Shown: positions 26,550 through 34,496 of the stretch, piece after piece
Position numbering within the stretch: position 1 is the first letter of the stretch
Layout: each line of letters starts with the position of its first letter
Assembly (NCBI RefSeq): GCF_011046735.1
Contig: NZ_CP049258.1
Location: forward strand, 4,730,001 to 4,794,000
DNA from: Nordella sp. HKS 07
GTDB lineage: Bacteria > Pseudomonadota > Alphaproteobacteria > Rhizobiales > Aestuariivirgaceae
Reading direction: 5' to 3'
DNA: 64,000 bases
Notes under the pieces: model-generated
What the model was told of the DNA's origin: nothing
Seen by the model: the letters and a program-made list of their open reading frames with translations, nothing else
Databases searched by the model: none
Program-made: the position numbers and the translations under genes

Positions 26550-26584
26550 AAAAAAGGCGCCATTGCCCGGGGCAATGACGCCTT
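26550..26584 (-). terminator. Rho-independent terminator of ald
   Basis: Read leftward, the sequence after the ald stop forms a hairpin (AAGGCG-t-CATTGCC / GGCAATG-g-CGCC) followed directly by a run of six T. It lies between the convergent adhesin and ald genes. On the plus strand the hairpin has no T tract, so it mainly serves ald. Confidence 0.8.
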
Positions 26585-26605
26585 GGATGAATGGTAGGCT
26601 ATAGA

Positions 26606-27724
26606 TTAGGCTGCGAGTGCTTTCTCGGCCGGGACATATTCATAGCCGAGATCGTCGGCGACGGCTTTGTAGGTGACCTTGCCCTTGCAGACATTGAGGC
26701 CGGCGCGCAGATGGTGGTCTTCGAGCAACGCCTGCTTGTAGCCCTTGTTGGCGATGGCGAGGCCGAAGGGCAGGGTGACGTTGTTGAGCGCATAGGTCGA
26801 GGTGCGCGCGACGCCGCCCGGCATGTTGGCGACGCAATAATGGATGACACCGTCGACGACATAGGTCGGATCGGCATGCGTCGTCGGTTTCGAGGTCTCG
26901 GCGCAACCGCCCTGGTCGATGGCGACATCGACGAGAACCGAGCCGTTCTTCCAGTTCTTCAGCATCTTGCGGGTGACGAGCTTCGGCGCCGCCGCCCCCG
27001 GGATCAGCACGCCGCCGACGATGAGATCGGCGGTGGCGCATTCATCCTCGATCGCGCCTTGCGTCGAATAGAGCGTCTTGAGCTGCGTCCCGAAGCGGGC
27101 GACGAGCTCTTCCATGCGGTCGGTGCTCTTCTCGAGCACGGTGACATCGGCGCCGAGGCCCAGCGCCATCGCCGCGGCATTGGTGCCGACGACGCCGCCG
27201 CCGAGGATCACGACCTTGGCTGGCGCCACGCCCGGCACGCCGCCGAGCAGGATGCCCGAGCCGCCCTGCGCCTTTTCCAGGCAATGGGCGCCCGACTGGA
27301 TCGACATGCGACCGGCCACTTGCGACATCGGCGCAAGCAGCGGCAGGCCGCCGCGCGAATTGGTGACCGTCTCATAGGCGATGCACACGGCGCCCGAGGC
27401 GATGAGGTCTTTTGTCTGTTCCGGATCTGGAGCCAGATGCAGATAGGTGTAGAGAATCTGGCCATCGCGCAGCATCTTGCGTTCGCCAGCCTGCGGTTCC
27501 TTCACCTTCACGATCATCTCGGCCTTGGCAAAGATTTCTTCGGCGGTCGGGATGATCTGCGCGCCCGCCGCCTTGTAGTCCTCGTCCGACGCTCCGATGC
27601 CGAGGCCAGCACCGCTCTGGACCCACAGCTTGTGACCGTGGCGTACGGCCTCACGAACCGAGAGTGGCGTCATGCCTACCCGGTATTCGTGATTCTTGAT
27701 CTCTTTCGGAACGCCAATCAGCAT
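26606..27724 (-). CDS. ald: Alanine dehydrogenase
   Basis: 372 residues, full length. The N-terminus [20 protein letters not shown] is the family hallmark. Next come VKVKEPQ, a YLHLAPD block, IAYETV, and the NAD-binding Rossmann loop [19 protein letters not shown]. It reversibly deaminates L-alanine to pyruvate and ammonium with NAD+. In taurine or pyridoxamine catabolism via pyruvate-dependent transaminases it would recycle alanine to pyruvate; that link is plausible here because xsc and the pyridoxamine transaminase are in the window, but ald stands alone with its own terminator. Confidence 0.95.
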   Translation of the reverse strand: MLIGVPKEIKNHEYRVGMTPLSVREAVRHGHKLWVQSGAGLGIGASDEDYKAAGAQIIPTAEEIFAKAEMIVKVKEPQAGERKMLRDGQILYTYLHLAPDPEQTKDLIASGAVCIAYETVTNSRGGLPLLAPMSQVAGRMSIQSGAHCLEKAQGGSGILLGGVPGVAPAKVVILGGGVVGTNAAAMALGLGADVTVLEKSTDRMEELVARFGTQLKTLYSTQGAIEDECATADLIVGGVLIPGAAAPKLVTRKMLKNWKNGSVLVDVAIDQGGCAETSKPTTHADPTYVVDGVIHYCVANMPGGVARTSTYALNNVTLPFGLAIANKGYKQALLEDHHLRAGLNVCKGKVTYKAVADDLGYEYVPAEKALAA

Positions 27725-27812
27725 GATGGAAGAACTCCCAAGGGATGCGGTTCTTGATGCCGCGATCCAGATTAATGGTTGTCGGAATCAAACAATTCGC
27801 CAGTTGCCCCTT

Positions 27813-27925
27813 AGATCACGATGAGTTTGGATTGATTCAATCCAAACTCATAAACGTGATCGGTTCTCATATGTTAGCGCGGGATTTATGCGAAAAACCG
27901 GTATCCACTTTTCGCATCCCGCGCT
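27813..27925. repeat. Dispersed palindromic repeat R1, copy 2
   Basis: Begins AGATCACGATGAGTTTGG, contains the TTGGATTGATTCAATCCAA hairpin and ends CGCATCCCGCGCT. It is in inverse orientation to copy 1 at 5257-5370 and in the same orientation as copy 3 at 55636-55746. Confidence 0.85.
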
Positions 27926-28037
27926 TGAGCAAAACCGCCAGGGCCGGAGACCCGGCAACAAGGACGTGCTCAATCTTTTCATACTTGCGCGTATCCTGGT
28001 CGGCGGAGTCATTCCACGTCGCCGGGAGGCGCGCCAG
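27926..28037. repeat. Dispersed repeat R2, copy 2 (diverged)
   Basis: Begins TGAGCAAAACCGCCAGGG and ends CGCCGGGAGGCGCGCC; aligns base by base with 5371-5484 with many substitutions. Although the attached R1 is flipped relative to copy 1, R2 keeps the same orientation, so the two parts move or invert separately. Confidence 0.6.
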
Positions 28038-28183
28038 AACCAGTTCACCTGGCCGCTTCGGGCCAGTTCTGCGCCGGCCCTTATGCGCGCGCGCTTATAC
28101 TCCCGGAGATGACAGGCCGACAACCCCCGTTCCCTGGCCAGAAAAGCAGGTTTCCTGCGTAGATGGCGGCACTGTCGGCGAAA

Positions 28184-29143
28184 TCAGGCGTTCTGGCGCC
28201 GCTGGGCCGTAACCCGGTCGAGACGGCGGTCGGCCCATAGCATGAAGAGACCGGCCAGCAGGACGATGGCGCCGCCCCACAGAGTGCGCACCCCCGGTAT
28301 ATCGCCGAAGATAAAGAAGCCGAAGGCGGCCGCCCAGAACATGGCCGAATATTCGAAGGGCGCCACGAAGCTCGACTCCGCATTCTTATAGGCCATGGCG
28401 AACATGACCATAGCGATCGCCACAGTAGAGCCCAGCAGCACCATAGCGCCGAAGTCGATCGGCGCCGGCCAGTGCCACGGCCGGGCCAGAAAGACGAGGC
28501 TCTTATGGTGGACCGACCCCAGGTCGAGCTGGGTGAAGATGAGAGCCAGTATGAGCGCGAGCGTGAGATAGACGGCGTTGGTGTGGAAGGCCATCGCGGC
28601 TGGGGGGACCCGGCGCACGACGCGGCGCGCCAGCGTCTGGCTGACCGCATAGCCGAAGGCGGAATAGAGCGAGAGGAGGGCGGCCGGCTCGAAGACGCCG
28701 CTGCCCGGATTGATCATGATGATGACGCCGACGAGGCCGCCGATGATGGCGATCCAACGATGCAGCGCCACATGCTCGCCCAGCATCGGACCGGCGATGA
28801 CGGCGACGAACAGCGGCATGGCGAAATAGATGGCGACGGAGTCGGCCATCGGCATCGCGGCGATGGACAGGATGAAGGCGAGGTAGGCGGAACTCATGAT
28901 GAGGCCGCGCAACAGGCTCAATCCCATGCCGGGAGAAACGAGGCTCGCGAGCGATGCGTGCTTGTGAACAATGAGGCCGAGAATGGGTATGCCGATCAGG
29001 CAGCGCACGACGAGGATCTGATGCACCGCATAAATGTCGCTCAGCCATTTGACGACGGTGTCGCCCGCCGAGGAGATACCGACGGCGGCGCAGACATAGA
29101 GCACCGCAAGAAGTTTGTTGTCAGCCGAGGCGGGGGAGGTCAT
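28184..29143 (-). CDS. EamA/DMT-family permease
   Basis: About 319 residues with ten predicted transmembrane segments arranged as two EamA halves (first half about 10-140, second about 155-295). It is a drug/metabolite transporter superfamily member, probably an exporter of amino acids or metabolites (RhtA-like), substrate unknown. Start is uncertain: ATG 29143 has AGGAG too close, ATG 29155 has a weak site, and an in-frame GTG lies at 29203. The gene is divergent from the extensin-like gene, whose GTG start is at 29207. Confidence 0.85.
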   Translation of the reverse strand: MTSPASADNKLLAVLYVCAAVGISSAGDTVVKWLSDIYAVHQILVVRCLIGIPILGLIVHKHASLASLVSPGMGLSLLRGLIMSSAYLAFILSIAAMPMADSVAIYFAMPLFVAVIAGPMLGEHVALHRWIAIIGGLVGVIIMINPGSGVFEPAALLSLYSAFGYAVSQTLARRVVRRVPPAAMAFHTNAVYLTLALILALIFTQLDLGSVHHKSLVFLARPWHWPAPIDFGAMVLLGSTVAIAMVMFAMAYKNAESSFVAPFEYSAMFWAAAFGFFIFGDIPGVRTLWGGAIVLLAGLFMLWADRRLDRVTAQRRQNA

Positions 29144-29206
29144 GCTCCTGCCCATATCCCAGTTCGCGATCGATGGGAACTCGGGCGGCAGGAGGGGAGG
29201 CACGGC

Positions 29207-30085
29207 GTGAGACGCATAGCAATGCTTGGCCTGATGATTCCGCTTGCGCTCGCCGTGGCGCAGGCCGCCGAGAAGGTGAAGCCACCGTTGCCTAAGCCCA
29301 AGCCCGGTGAGACCGCCTCACCTCCCGCGCAAGAGATTCAACCGGACGCTCCGTCTGTTACAGGAAAGGCTGGTTCCGCGCCAGTTCTTCCCCGCGAAAA
29401 GCCCGTTCGGGGCCAACAACCCGCGACGGAGAATCCGTTTGAGCCGCAAACCGGGGCCAAGCCCGCGGAGGCCCCGCCCACGGAAGCCAAGCCGGAAGAG
29501 CCGGCCAAACCTGAGCCCGGCGCGGAGATGGCGGCCTGCCGTGAAGAGCTGGGCAGGCTCGGCGCCAAATTCACCGTGCCCGACATGCCGGCGGCCGAAG
29601 GGCAGTGCAAGGTCGTCAATCCGGTGCAGATCAGCGCGATTGCAACACCGGTCGGCACAGTGAGCTTTCCGGGCGCGCCAACCCTGAATTGCGTTTTCGC
29701 CAAGCAGTTCACGTCCTGGGTCGCCGATATCGCCGCACCCGTCGTTCAGGCGCATACGGGAGGAGCACTGGCGGCAATCTCGACCGGGCCCGGCTACGAA
29801 TGCCGCAACCGCAATGGCGATTCGACGGGCAAGATCAGCGAGCATGCTTTCGGCAATGCGGTCGACATCGCGTCCTTCAATCTGCCGGGCAAGAAGAATC
29901 TCGCCGTCTCCAATGTCACGAAGACGGGGAGCGCGGAAAGTCGCTGGCTGATGGCCTTGCGCATCTCGGCCTGTGGCTATTTCACGACGGTGCTCGGGCC
30001 GGGCTCGAACGAGGCGCATGCCGAGCATTATCATTTCGATCTCGGCCTGCACGGCAAGACCGGCAGCTACCGGATCTGCGAATAG
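29207..30085 (+). CDS. Extensin-like C-terminal domain protein
   Basis: 292 residues from a GTG at 29207, chosen because AGGAGGGGAGG lies 6 bases upstream; a much longer open frame runs upstream to 28472 but is antisense to the permease gene. A signal peptide (about 1-18, MIPLALAVAQA) precedes a Pro/Glu/Lys-rich linker (about 20-105) and the extensin-like C domain, which includes CREELGRLGAKF, a pair of Cys-containing blocks, SEHAFGNAVDIASF and AEHYHFDLGLHG. The His/Asp arrangement resembles D-Ala-D-Ala carboxypeptidase/VanY-like zinc peptidases, suggesting a periplasmic cell-wall role, which is inference. Confidence 0.85.
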   Translation: MRRIAMLGLMIPLALAVAQAAEKVKPPLPKPKPGETASPPAQEIQPDAPSVTGKAGSAPVLPREKPVRGQQPATENPFEPQTGAKPAEAPPTEAKPEEPAKPEPGAEMAACREELGRLGAKFTVPDMPAAEGQCKVVNPVQISAIATPVGTVSFPGAPTLNCVFAKQFTSWVADIAAPVVQAHTGGALAAISTGPGYECRNRNGDSTGKISEHAFGNAVDIASFNLPGKKNLAVSNVTKTGSAESRWLMALRISACGYFTTVLGPGSNEAHAEHYHFDLGLHGKTGSYRICE

Positions 30086-30260
30086 GGCGCGGGCGCGTTC
30101 TGCACTTCGCTCTGAGCGAAATGGAAATTGGCCTGAGCCGTACCCGCCGCTCTGATTGAAGGCAGGGACAATTTCAGGTAGCGTTTCCTGTACGGCGCTA
30201 CGGATGATCACATAGAGAATCCCCCGGGAACTGCTCAACCGATCACGGAAGGAGACGCCC

Positions 30261-31655
30261 ATGGCCAGCCTGATGAAGCCGGATCCCAGTTTCTATCCGT
30301 CGCCCCGCATGGCGATGAAGGCAGCACCCGAGAGCCTGGCCTATGTCGTCGCCTTCGATCCCAACCGCAAGGTGCCCGATGCGCTGGCGGTTGTCGATGT
30401 CGATCCGAAATCCAAAAGCTATTCGAAGATCGTCGGGTCGGTGGCGATGCCGAATGTGGGCGACGAGCTGCATCATTTCGGCTGGAATGCCTGCTCGTCC
30501 TGTCTCTGCCCCAATGCGCCCCATCCCCATAGTGAACGGCGCTATCTCGTGGTGCCGGGCCTGCGCTCATCGCGTATCCATATTCTCGACACCAAGCCCA
30601 ATCGCAAGAAGCCGAAGATCGTCAAGGTGATCGAGCCTGGGGAGGTCGCCGAACGCGCCGGCTATACGCGTCCCCATACGATCCATTGCGGTCCGGACGG
30701 CATCTATGTCGCCGCGCTCGGCAATGAGGAAGGCAAGGCACCCGGCGGCATCTTCCTCATGGATCACGAAACCTTCGCCATACGAGGACGCTGGGAAGTA
30801 GATCGCGGGCCGCAGCAATTGGCCTATGACGCATGGTGGCATCTCGGACACGACACGATGGTCACCAGCGAGTGGGGCACGCCCGACATGTTCGAGGACG
30901 GCCTGATCCCCGAAATCCTGCTCGGCGCGAAATATGGCCGGCGCTTGCATTTCTGGGATCTGCACAAGCGCAAGCATCTGCAGACCATCGATTTCGGCGA
31001 GGAGTACCAACTCGTCTTCGAATTGCGCCCGGCGCATGATCCGACCAAGGCCTATGGCTTCGTCAATTGCGTCGTCTCGCTCAAGGATCTCTCCTCGTCG
31101 ATCTGGGTCTGGCACCGCGACGGCGACAAATGGGCGGTCACCAAGGTGATCGACATTCCCGCCGAACCGGCCGATCCCGAGAAGTTGCCGCCGATGCTCA
31201 AGGGGTTCGGCGCCGTGCCGCCGCTGGTCACCGACATTGACCTGTCGATGGATGACCGCTTCCTTTATGTGTCCTGCTGGGGAACCGGTGATCTGCACCA
31301 ATATGACGTGTCGGATCCCTTCAAGCCCAAGCTCACCGGCAAGGTGCGCATCGGCGGCATTGTCGCGCGCGCCGGCCATCCCGCCCATAGCGGCCCCTTG
31401 AGCGGTGGCCCGCAAATGGTCGAGATCAGCCGGGACGGAAAGCGGGTCTATTTTACCAACTCGCTCTATGGCGCCATCGACCCGCAGTTCTATCCGGAGG
31501 GCATGGAGGGCTGGATGGTGAAGCTCGATGCGGTGCCTGAGGGCGGCATCGCCTTCGATCCGAAATTCTTCGTGCAATGGCCGGCTCCGCATCGGCCGCA
31601 TCAGGTCAGGCTCGAGGGCGGCGACTGCTCGTCGGATTCCTACTGCTATCCGTGA
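30261..31655 (+). CDS. Selenium-binding protein 56 / methanethiol oxidase family
   Basis: 464 residues, the usual length of the SBP56 family, a beta-propeller. Hallmarks are CSSCLC near residue 80, PGLRSSRIHILDT, TIHCGPDGIY, HFWDLHKRKHLQTIDFG and a late GGPQMVEISRDGKRVYFTNS (20 residues). Family members oxidise methanethiol to formaldehyde, H2S and H2O2, with copper. The bacterial enzyme first described, in Hyphomicrobium, is exported, as I recall; this one begins MASLMKPDPSFYP with no signal peptide, so it is predicted cytoplasmic like the eukaryotic form. GGAAGGAGA precedes the ATG. No scoI/mauG-type partner is adjacent; the next gene encodes a small membrane protein. Confidence 0.88.
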   Translation: MASLMKPDPSFYPSPRMAMKAAPESLAYVVAFDPNRKVPDALAVVDVDPKSKSYSKIVGSVAMPNVGDELHHFGWNACSSCLCPNAPHPHSERRYLVVPGLRSSRIHILDTKPNRKKPKIVKVIEPGEVAERAGYTRPHTIHCGPDGIYVAALGNEEGKAPGGIFLMDHETFAIRGRWEVDRGPQQLAYDAWWHLGHDTMVTSEWGTPDMFEDGLIPEILLGAKYGRRLHFWDLHKRKHLQTIDFGEEYQLVFELRPAHDPTKAYGFVNCVVSLKDLSSSIWVWHRDGDKWAVTKVIDIPAEPADPEKLPPMLKGFGAVPPLVTDIDLSMDDRFLYVSCWGTGDLHQYDVSDPFKPKLTGKVRIGGIVARAGHPAHSGPLSGGPQMVEISRDGKRVYFTNSLYGAIDPQFYPEGMEGWMVKLDAVPEGGIAFDPKFFVQWPAPHRPHQVRLEGGDCSSDSYCYP

Positions 31656-31700
31656 TGCTCTGGACCGCAATGGCTTTGGAAGAAATCGTCTGTCAATGTA

Positions 31701-31793
31701 CCCTTATGCTGAGGTGGCCGCGAAGCGGCCCTCGAAGCACACCCTTCGAGGCTCTCCCGGCGCAAGGCCGGGGTAGCGCCCCAGGGTGAGGGT
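31701..31793. repeat. Dispersed palindromic repeat R3, copy 2
   Basis: Runs from CCCTTATGCTGAGG to CCCAGGGTGAGGG with inner CGAAGCGGCCCTCGAAG and CCTTCGAGG blocks; inverse orientation to copy 1. It lies between the SBP56 gene and the membrane-protein gene. Confidence 0.8.
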
Positions 31794-31814
31794 AGTCGAA
31801 CACATTGTGCTCTG

Positions 31815-32441
31815 ATGAGTGAAGCCTGGCCGTGGCTGGTGCTCGCGGGTCTCGGCGCACTGCATGGACTGAACCCGGCTATGGGCTGGCTGTTTGCGGT
31901 GGCGCTAGGGATGCATCGCGGGAGTTTCGCCACCGTTCTCCTCTCGCTCATTCCGATCGCGGTGGGCCATACGCTCGCCGTCGCGATGGTGGCGTTCCTG
32001 ATGGCGGGGGCGGGCGTGCTGATCGATCCCCGCCTGGTGCGCATCGTCTGCAGCGCGCTTCTGATCGGCTGGGCGATCTATCACTGGCGCTTCGGCCATC
32101 GTCATCGGGCACGCATCGGCATGCAGGCGGGTTTCGCCGGCCTCGCTCTGTGGTCGTTCCTGATGGCGACGGCGCATGGCGCCGGCCTCATGCTGTGGCC
32201 GGCGCTGGGGCCGCTGTGTTTTCCGTCAGGGGAGGTCGGCACAGGTGTGCTTCAGCCATTCATGGCTGCACTCGCCGGCGTCTCGCTGCATACCCTGGCG
32301 ATGCTGACCGTTACCGCGATCATGGCGACCGTCGTCTATGGCTGGCTGGGTCTCGCCATCCTGCGCGACGCCTGGTTCAACATCGATGCGCTCTGGATCG
32401 TGGCCCTTCTCGTCACCGGCATCGTCCTGCTGGTGACATGA
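31815..32441 (+). CDS. Small polytopic membrane protein of unknown function
   Basis: 208 residues, about six transmembrane segments. Conserved-looking polar features inside membrane segments are LGALHGLNPAMGWLFA, IAVGHTLAVAM and MATAHGAGLML. The spaced His/Asn residues recall metal- or anion-transporting families such as HupE/NicO-like proteins, but I do not recognise a definite family. No clear ribosome-binding site. It follows the SBP56 gene with a repeat between. Confidence 0.65.
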   Translation: MSEAWPWLVLAGLGALHGLNPAMGWLFAVALGMHRGSFATVLLSLIPIAVGHTLAVAMVAFLMAGAGVLIDPRLVRIVCSALLIGWAIYHWRFGHRHRARIGMQAGFAGLALWSFLMATAHGAGLMLWPALGPLCFPSGEVGTGVLQPFMAALAGVSLHTLAMLTVTAIMATVVYGWLGLAILRDAWFNIDALWIVALLVTGIVLLVT

Positions 32442-32453
32442 GCGTTATTGCCT

Positions 32454-33470
32454 TCAGCCGTCACGTTGCTGGTCTCGCCATCTTGCCGGCGACAGGCCGA
32501 ACTCGCGTTTGAAGGCACGGCTGAAGGCCTCATCCGACTCATAGCCGGCCGCATGCGCGATCTGCGCGATGGTCCGACGTGTCTCGCGAAGCTGTTGCCG
32601 CGCCGTTCGAAGTCGCCAGATCGTAAGATACCGGATCGGCCCCATGCCCACCAGGGCGGAGAAGCGGTCGACAAATGCGCTCCGCGACAGCGCCAGTTCC
32701 TTTGCGAGAGATACGGCCGTCCACGGAGCATCACTGTTGTGGTGAATAAGGGACAAGGCGCGGCCGACATAGGGATCCTTCAGGCCTCTGAGCCAGCCGC
32801 TCTCCTGCTCAGGCAACTCTGATGAGAAAACCCGGACCGCCTCGACGAACAGAAGCTCCGAGAGGCGCGACATGACATCCGATGACGCGAACCGCCCAGC
32901 GGCAAGCTCGCTTGCCGCAAACCTCACGGAAGCCTCCACCCAGTCATGTGAAGTGCCCTGACGCATATCAAGCTTAAGCATCTTTGGCAGATTGGCGATC
33001 AGTGGATTGTAGAGTTCCTCGCTACCCAGGAACCCGCAGACCAGGTGCGTCAGCTCTCCACCCCCACCATGAACTACGCCGGCGAGCTTGCCTTCCGCGG
33101 ATGGCTGGATCAGATCATCCATGCTGACGGGCTGCAATCCCGGGCCGCTGGCAAGCATGTGACCGTCGTTGCGCGGAAGCAGCACAATCTCACCGGCGCG
33201 GATCTCCACGGGCGGCTCGTCATCGAGCGAGAGGAGTAGCCTGCCGGCGATGATGAAGTGATAGGCGATGACCTGGCGGGGTGTCGGGAGGTACGGCCGG
33301 CAGTCTTCCGCCGTGACCTTGGAGGTGATGCACCAGGGGGCGCTGAACCGGGCATCGAGAAATACGCCACCGGTCAGACGGACCGAGCGCAGGATCTCAG
33401 CGAGCGGGTCCGCCCTTTGGGGCGCAGCCCGATTTGGACGAAAAGTCATCTGATCCGGCGGCCTGATCAT
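32454..33470 (-). CDS. AraC-family transcriptional regulator with cupin sensor domain
   Basis: 338 residues (331 if the ATG at 33449 is used). A cupin-type ligand domain (about 20-200) has YHFIIAGRLLLSLDDEPP, EIVLLPRNDGHML and HLVCGFLG. The C-terminal AraC DNA-binding domain (about 230-335) has two helix-turn-helix motifs, in SLAKELALSRSAFVDRFSAL and in IAQIAHAAGYESDEAFSRAF. It ends FGLSPARWR. It is divergent from the alpha/beta hydrolase gene and probably controls it. Confidence 0.9.
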   Translation of the reverse strand: MIRPPDQMTFRPNRAAPQRADPLAEILRSVRLTGGVFLDARFSAPWCITSKVTAEDCRPYLPTPRQVIAYHFIIAGRLLLSLDDEPPVEIRAGEIVLLPRNDGHMLASGPGLQPVSMDDLIQPSAEGKLAGVVHGGGGELTHLVCGFLGSEELYNPLIANLPKMLKLDMRQGTSHDWVEASVRFAASELAAGRFASSDVMSRLSELLFVEAVRVFSSELPEQESGWLRGLKDPYVGRALSLIHHNSDAPWTAVSLAKELALSRSAFVDRFSALVGMGPIRYLTIWRLRTARQQLRETRRTIAQIAHAAGYESDEAFSRAFKREFGLSPARWRDQQRDG

Positions 33471-33633
33471 TTGCTCATCTGTCCGAGTGCACTAGTCAAT
33501 ATGCATGGCTGTGGCGCGTTCCGCGGCCCTGCCGGGGGGCAGGCTAGCATGAAGTGAAGGCGAAGTATGCCGGTCGCTATCGAGAGTGCGCGCATTTCTG
33601 CAGCGCCCGAGAACCACGGCATCGTACAGGGAG

Positions 33634-34464
33634 ATGACAAGCGTGAACGGATATCGCGAATATTTCGTCGATCTTGGCGATGGCAATGGACTGTCCTGCG
33701 CGGAGCGCGGCAGTCCCGATGGACCGCCCCTTATTCTCGTCCATGGCTATGGCGATTCATGGCGATCCTACCGGCCGGTCATCGAGGAGCTTCCGCCCAC
33801 CATCAGAGCCGTCGCAATTTCCCTGCGCGGTCATGGGGACTCGTCAAAGCCCGAGTCCCGCTATGACATGGCGGAGTTTACCGGCGACATTGTCGGCGCC
33901 ATGGACAGGCTCGCAATAGAACGGGCTGTGATCGTCGGCCATTCGATGGGCAGCCTCGTTGCTCAGTGTATTGCCATGGATCATCCCGAACGCGTCACCG
34001 GTCTCGTCCTTATCGGCAGCTTGCCCACCGTCGCGGATCATCCCGGCGTTGAAGAAATGTGGCGCGACTCCGTCGCCGGACTGGAGGATCCAGTCGATCC
34101 CGAGTTCGTTCGCAGCTTTCAGGAGAGCACCCTGGCGCAGCCAGTACCGGGTACTTTCTTCGATGGCATCCTGTTCGAAAGCGCCAAAGTGCCCGCCCGG
34201 GTCTGGCGGGGCGCTCTGCGCTCGATGCTCAGTGAGGATCGCAGCGACAGACTGCACCGCATCGTGGCGCCGACCCTGATCGTGTGGGGTGACCGGGACA
34301 ATATATGCAGCCGGGAACACCAGGATCTTCTACTGCGTGGTATCCCCCGGGCCCGCCTGTCAGTTTACGAAGGTGCCGGACACGGTCCGCATTGGGAGAA
34401 TCCCAAGCCGATCGCCGCTGAGATTATTGCCCTGCATGGCGACACCCTGCGCGAGACGGTCTGA
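33634..34464 (+). CDS. Alpha/beta-fold hydrolase
   Basis: About 276 residues. The oxyanion motif LVHGYGDSW is near residue 36; the nucleophile elbow VGHSMGS contains the Ser; the acid is in WGDRDNIC and the His in GAGHGPHWENP. It belongs to the large haloperoxidase/ester hydrolase group, so the substrate cannot be named. The start is uncertain: ATG 33634 has AGGGAG directly against it, GTG 33643 has the same site at good spacing, and ATG 33586 would add 16 residues. Divergent from an AraC regulator gene. Confidence 0.85.
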   Translation: MTSVNGYREYFVDLGDGNGLSCAERGSPDGPPLILVHGYGDSWRSYRPVIEELPPTIRAVAISLRGHGDSSKPESRYDMAEFTGDIVGAMDRLAIERAVIVGHSMGSLVAQCIAMDHPERVTGLVLIGSLPTVADHPGVEEMWRDSVAGLEDPVDPEFVRSFQESTLAQPVPGTFFDGILFESAKVPARVWRGALRSMLSEDRSDRLHRIVAPTLIVWGDRDNICSREHQDLLLRGIPRARLSVYEGAGHGPHWENPKPIAAEIIALHGDTLRETV

Positions 34465-34496
34465 GCACTGTCCATGAATCAAGCTGGCACAACCAT

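Larger units (their letters stand above)
27725..28183. other. Gene-free region containing R1 and R2 repeats
   Basis: 459 bases between the ald start and the end of the DMT permease gene. 27813-28037 is repeat; 27725-27812 should contain the ald promoter. I see no convincing gene. Confidence 0.6.

Noticed and set aside
27745-28212. 155-codon open frame after ald
   Set aside because: It runs through the R1 and R2 repeats and into the end of the DMT permease gene antisense; no family resemblance or ribosome-binding site.
28472-29206. Long upstream extension of the extensin-like reading frame (537 codons in all)
   Set aside because: It is antisense to the EamA permease gene, is compositionally shadow-like (rich in Arg, Asp, Gly, His), and the GTG at 29207 has a strong ribosome-binding site followed by a signal peptide.
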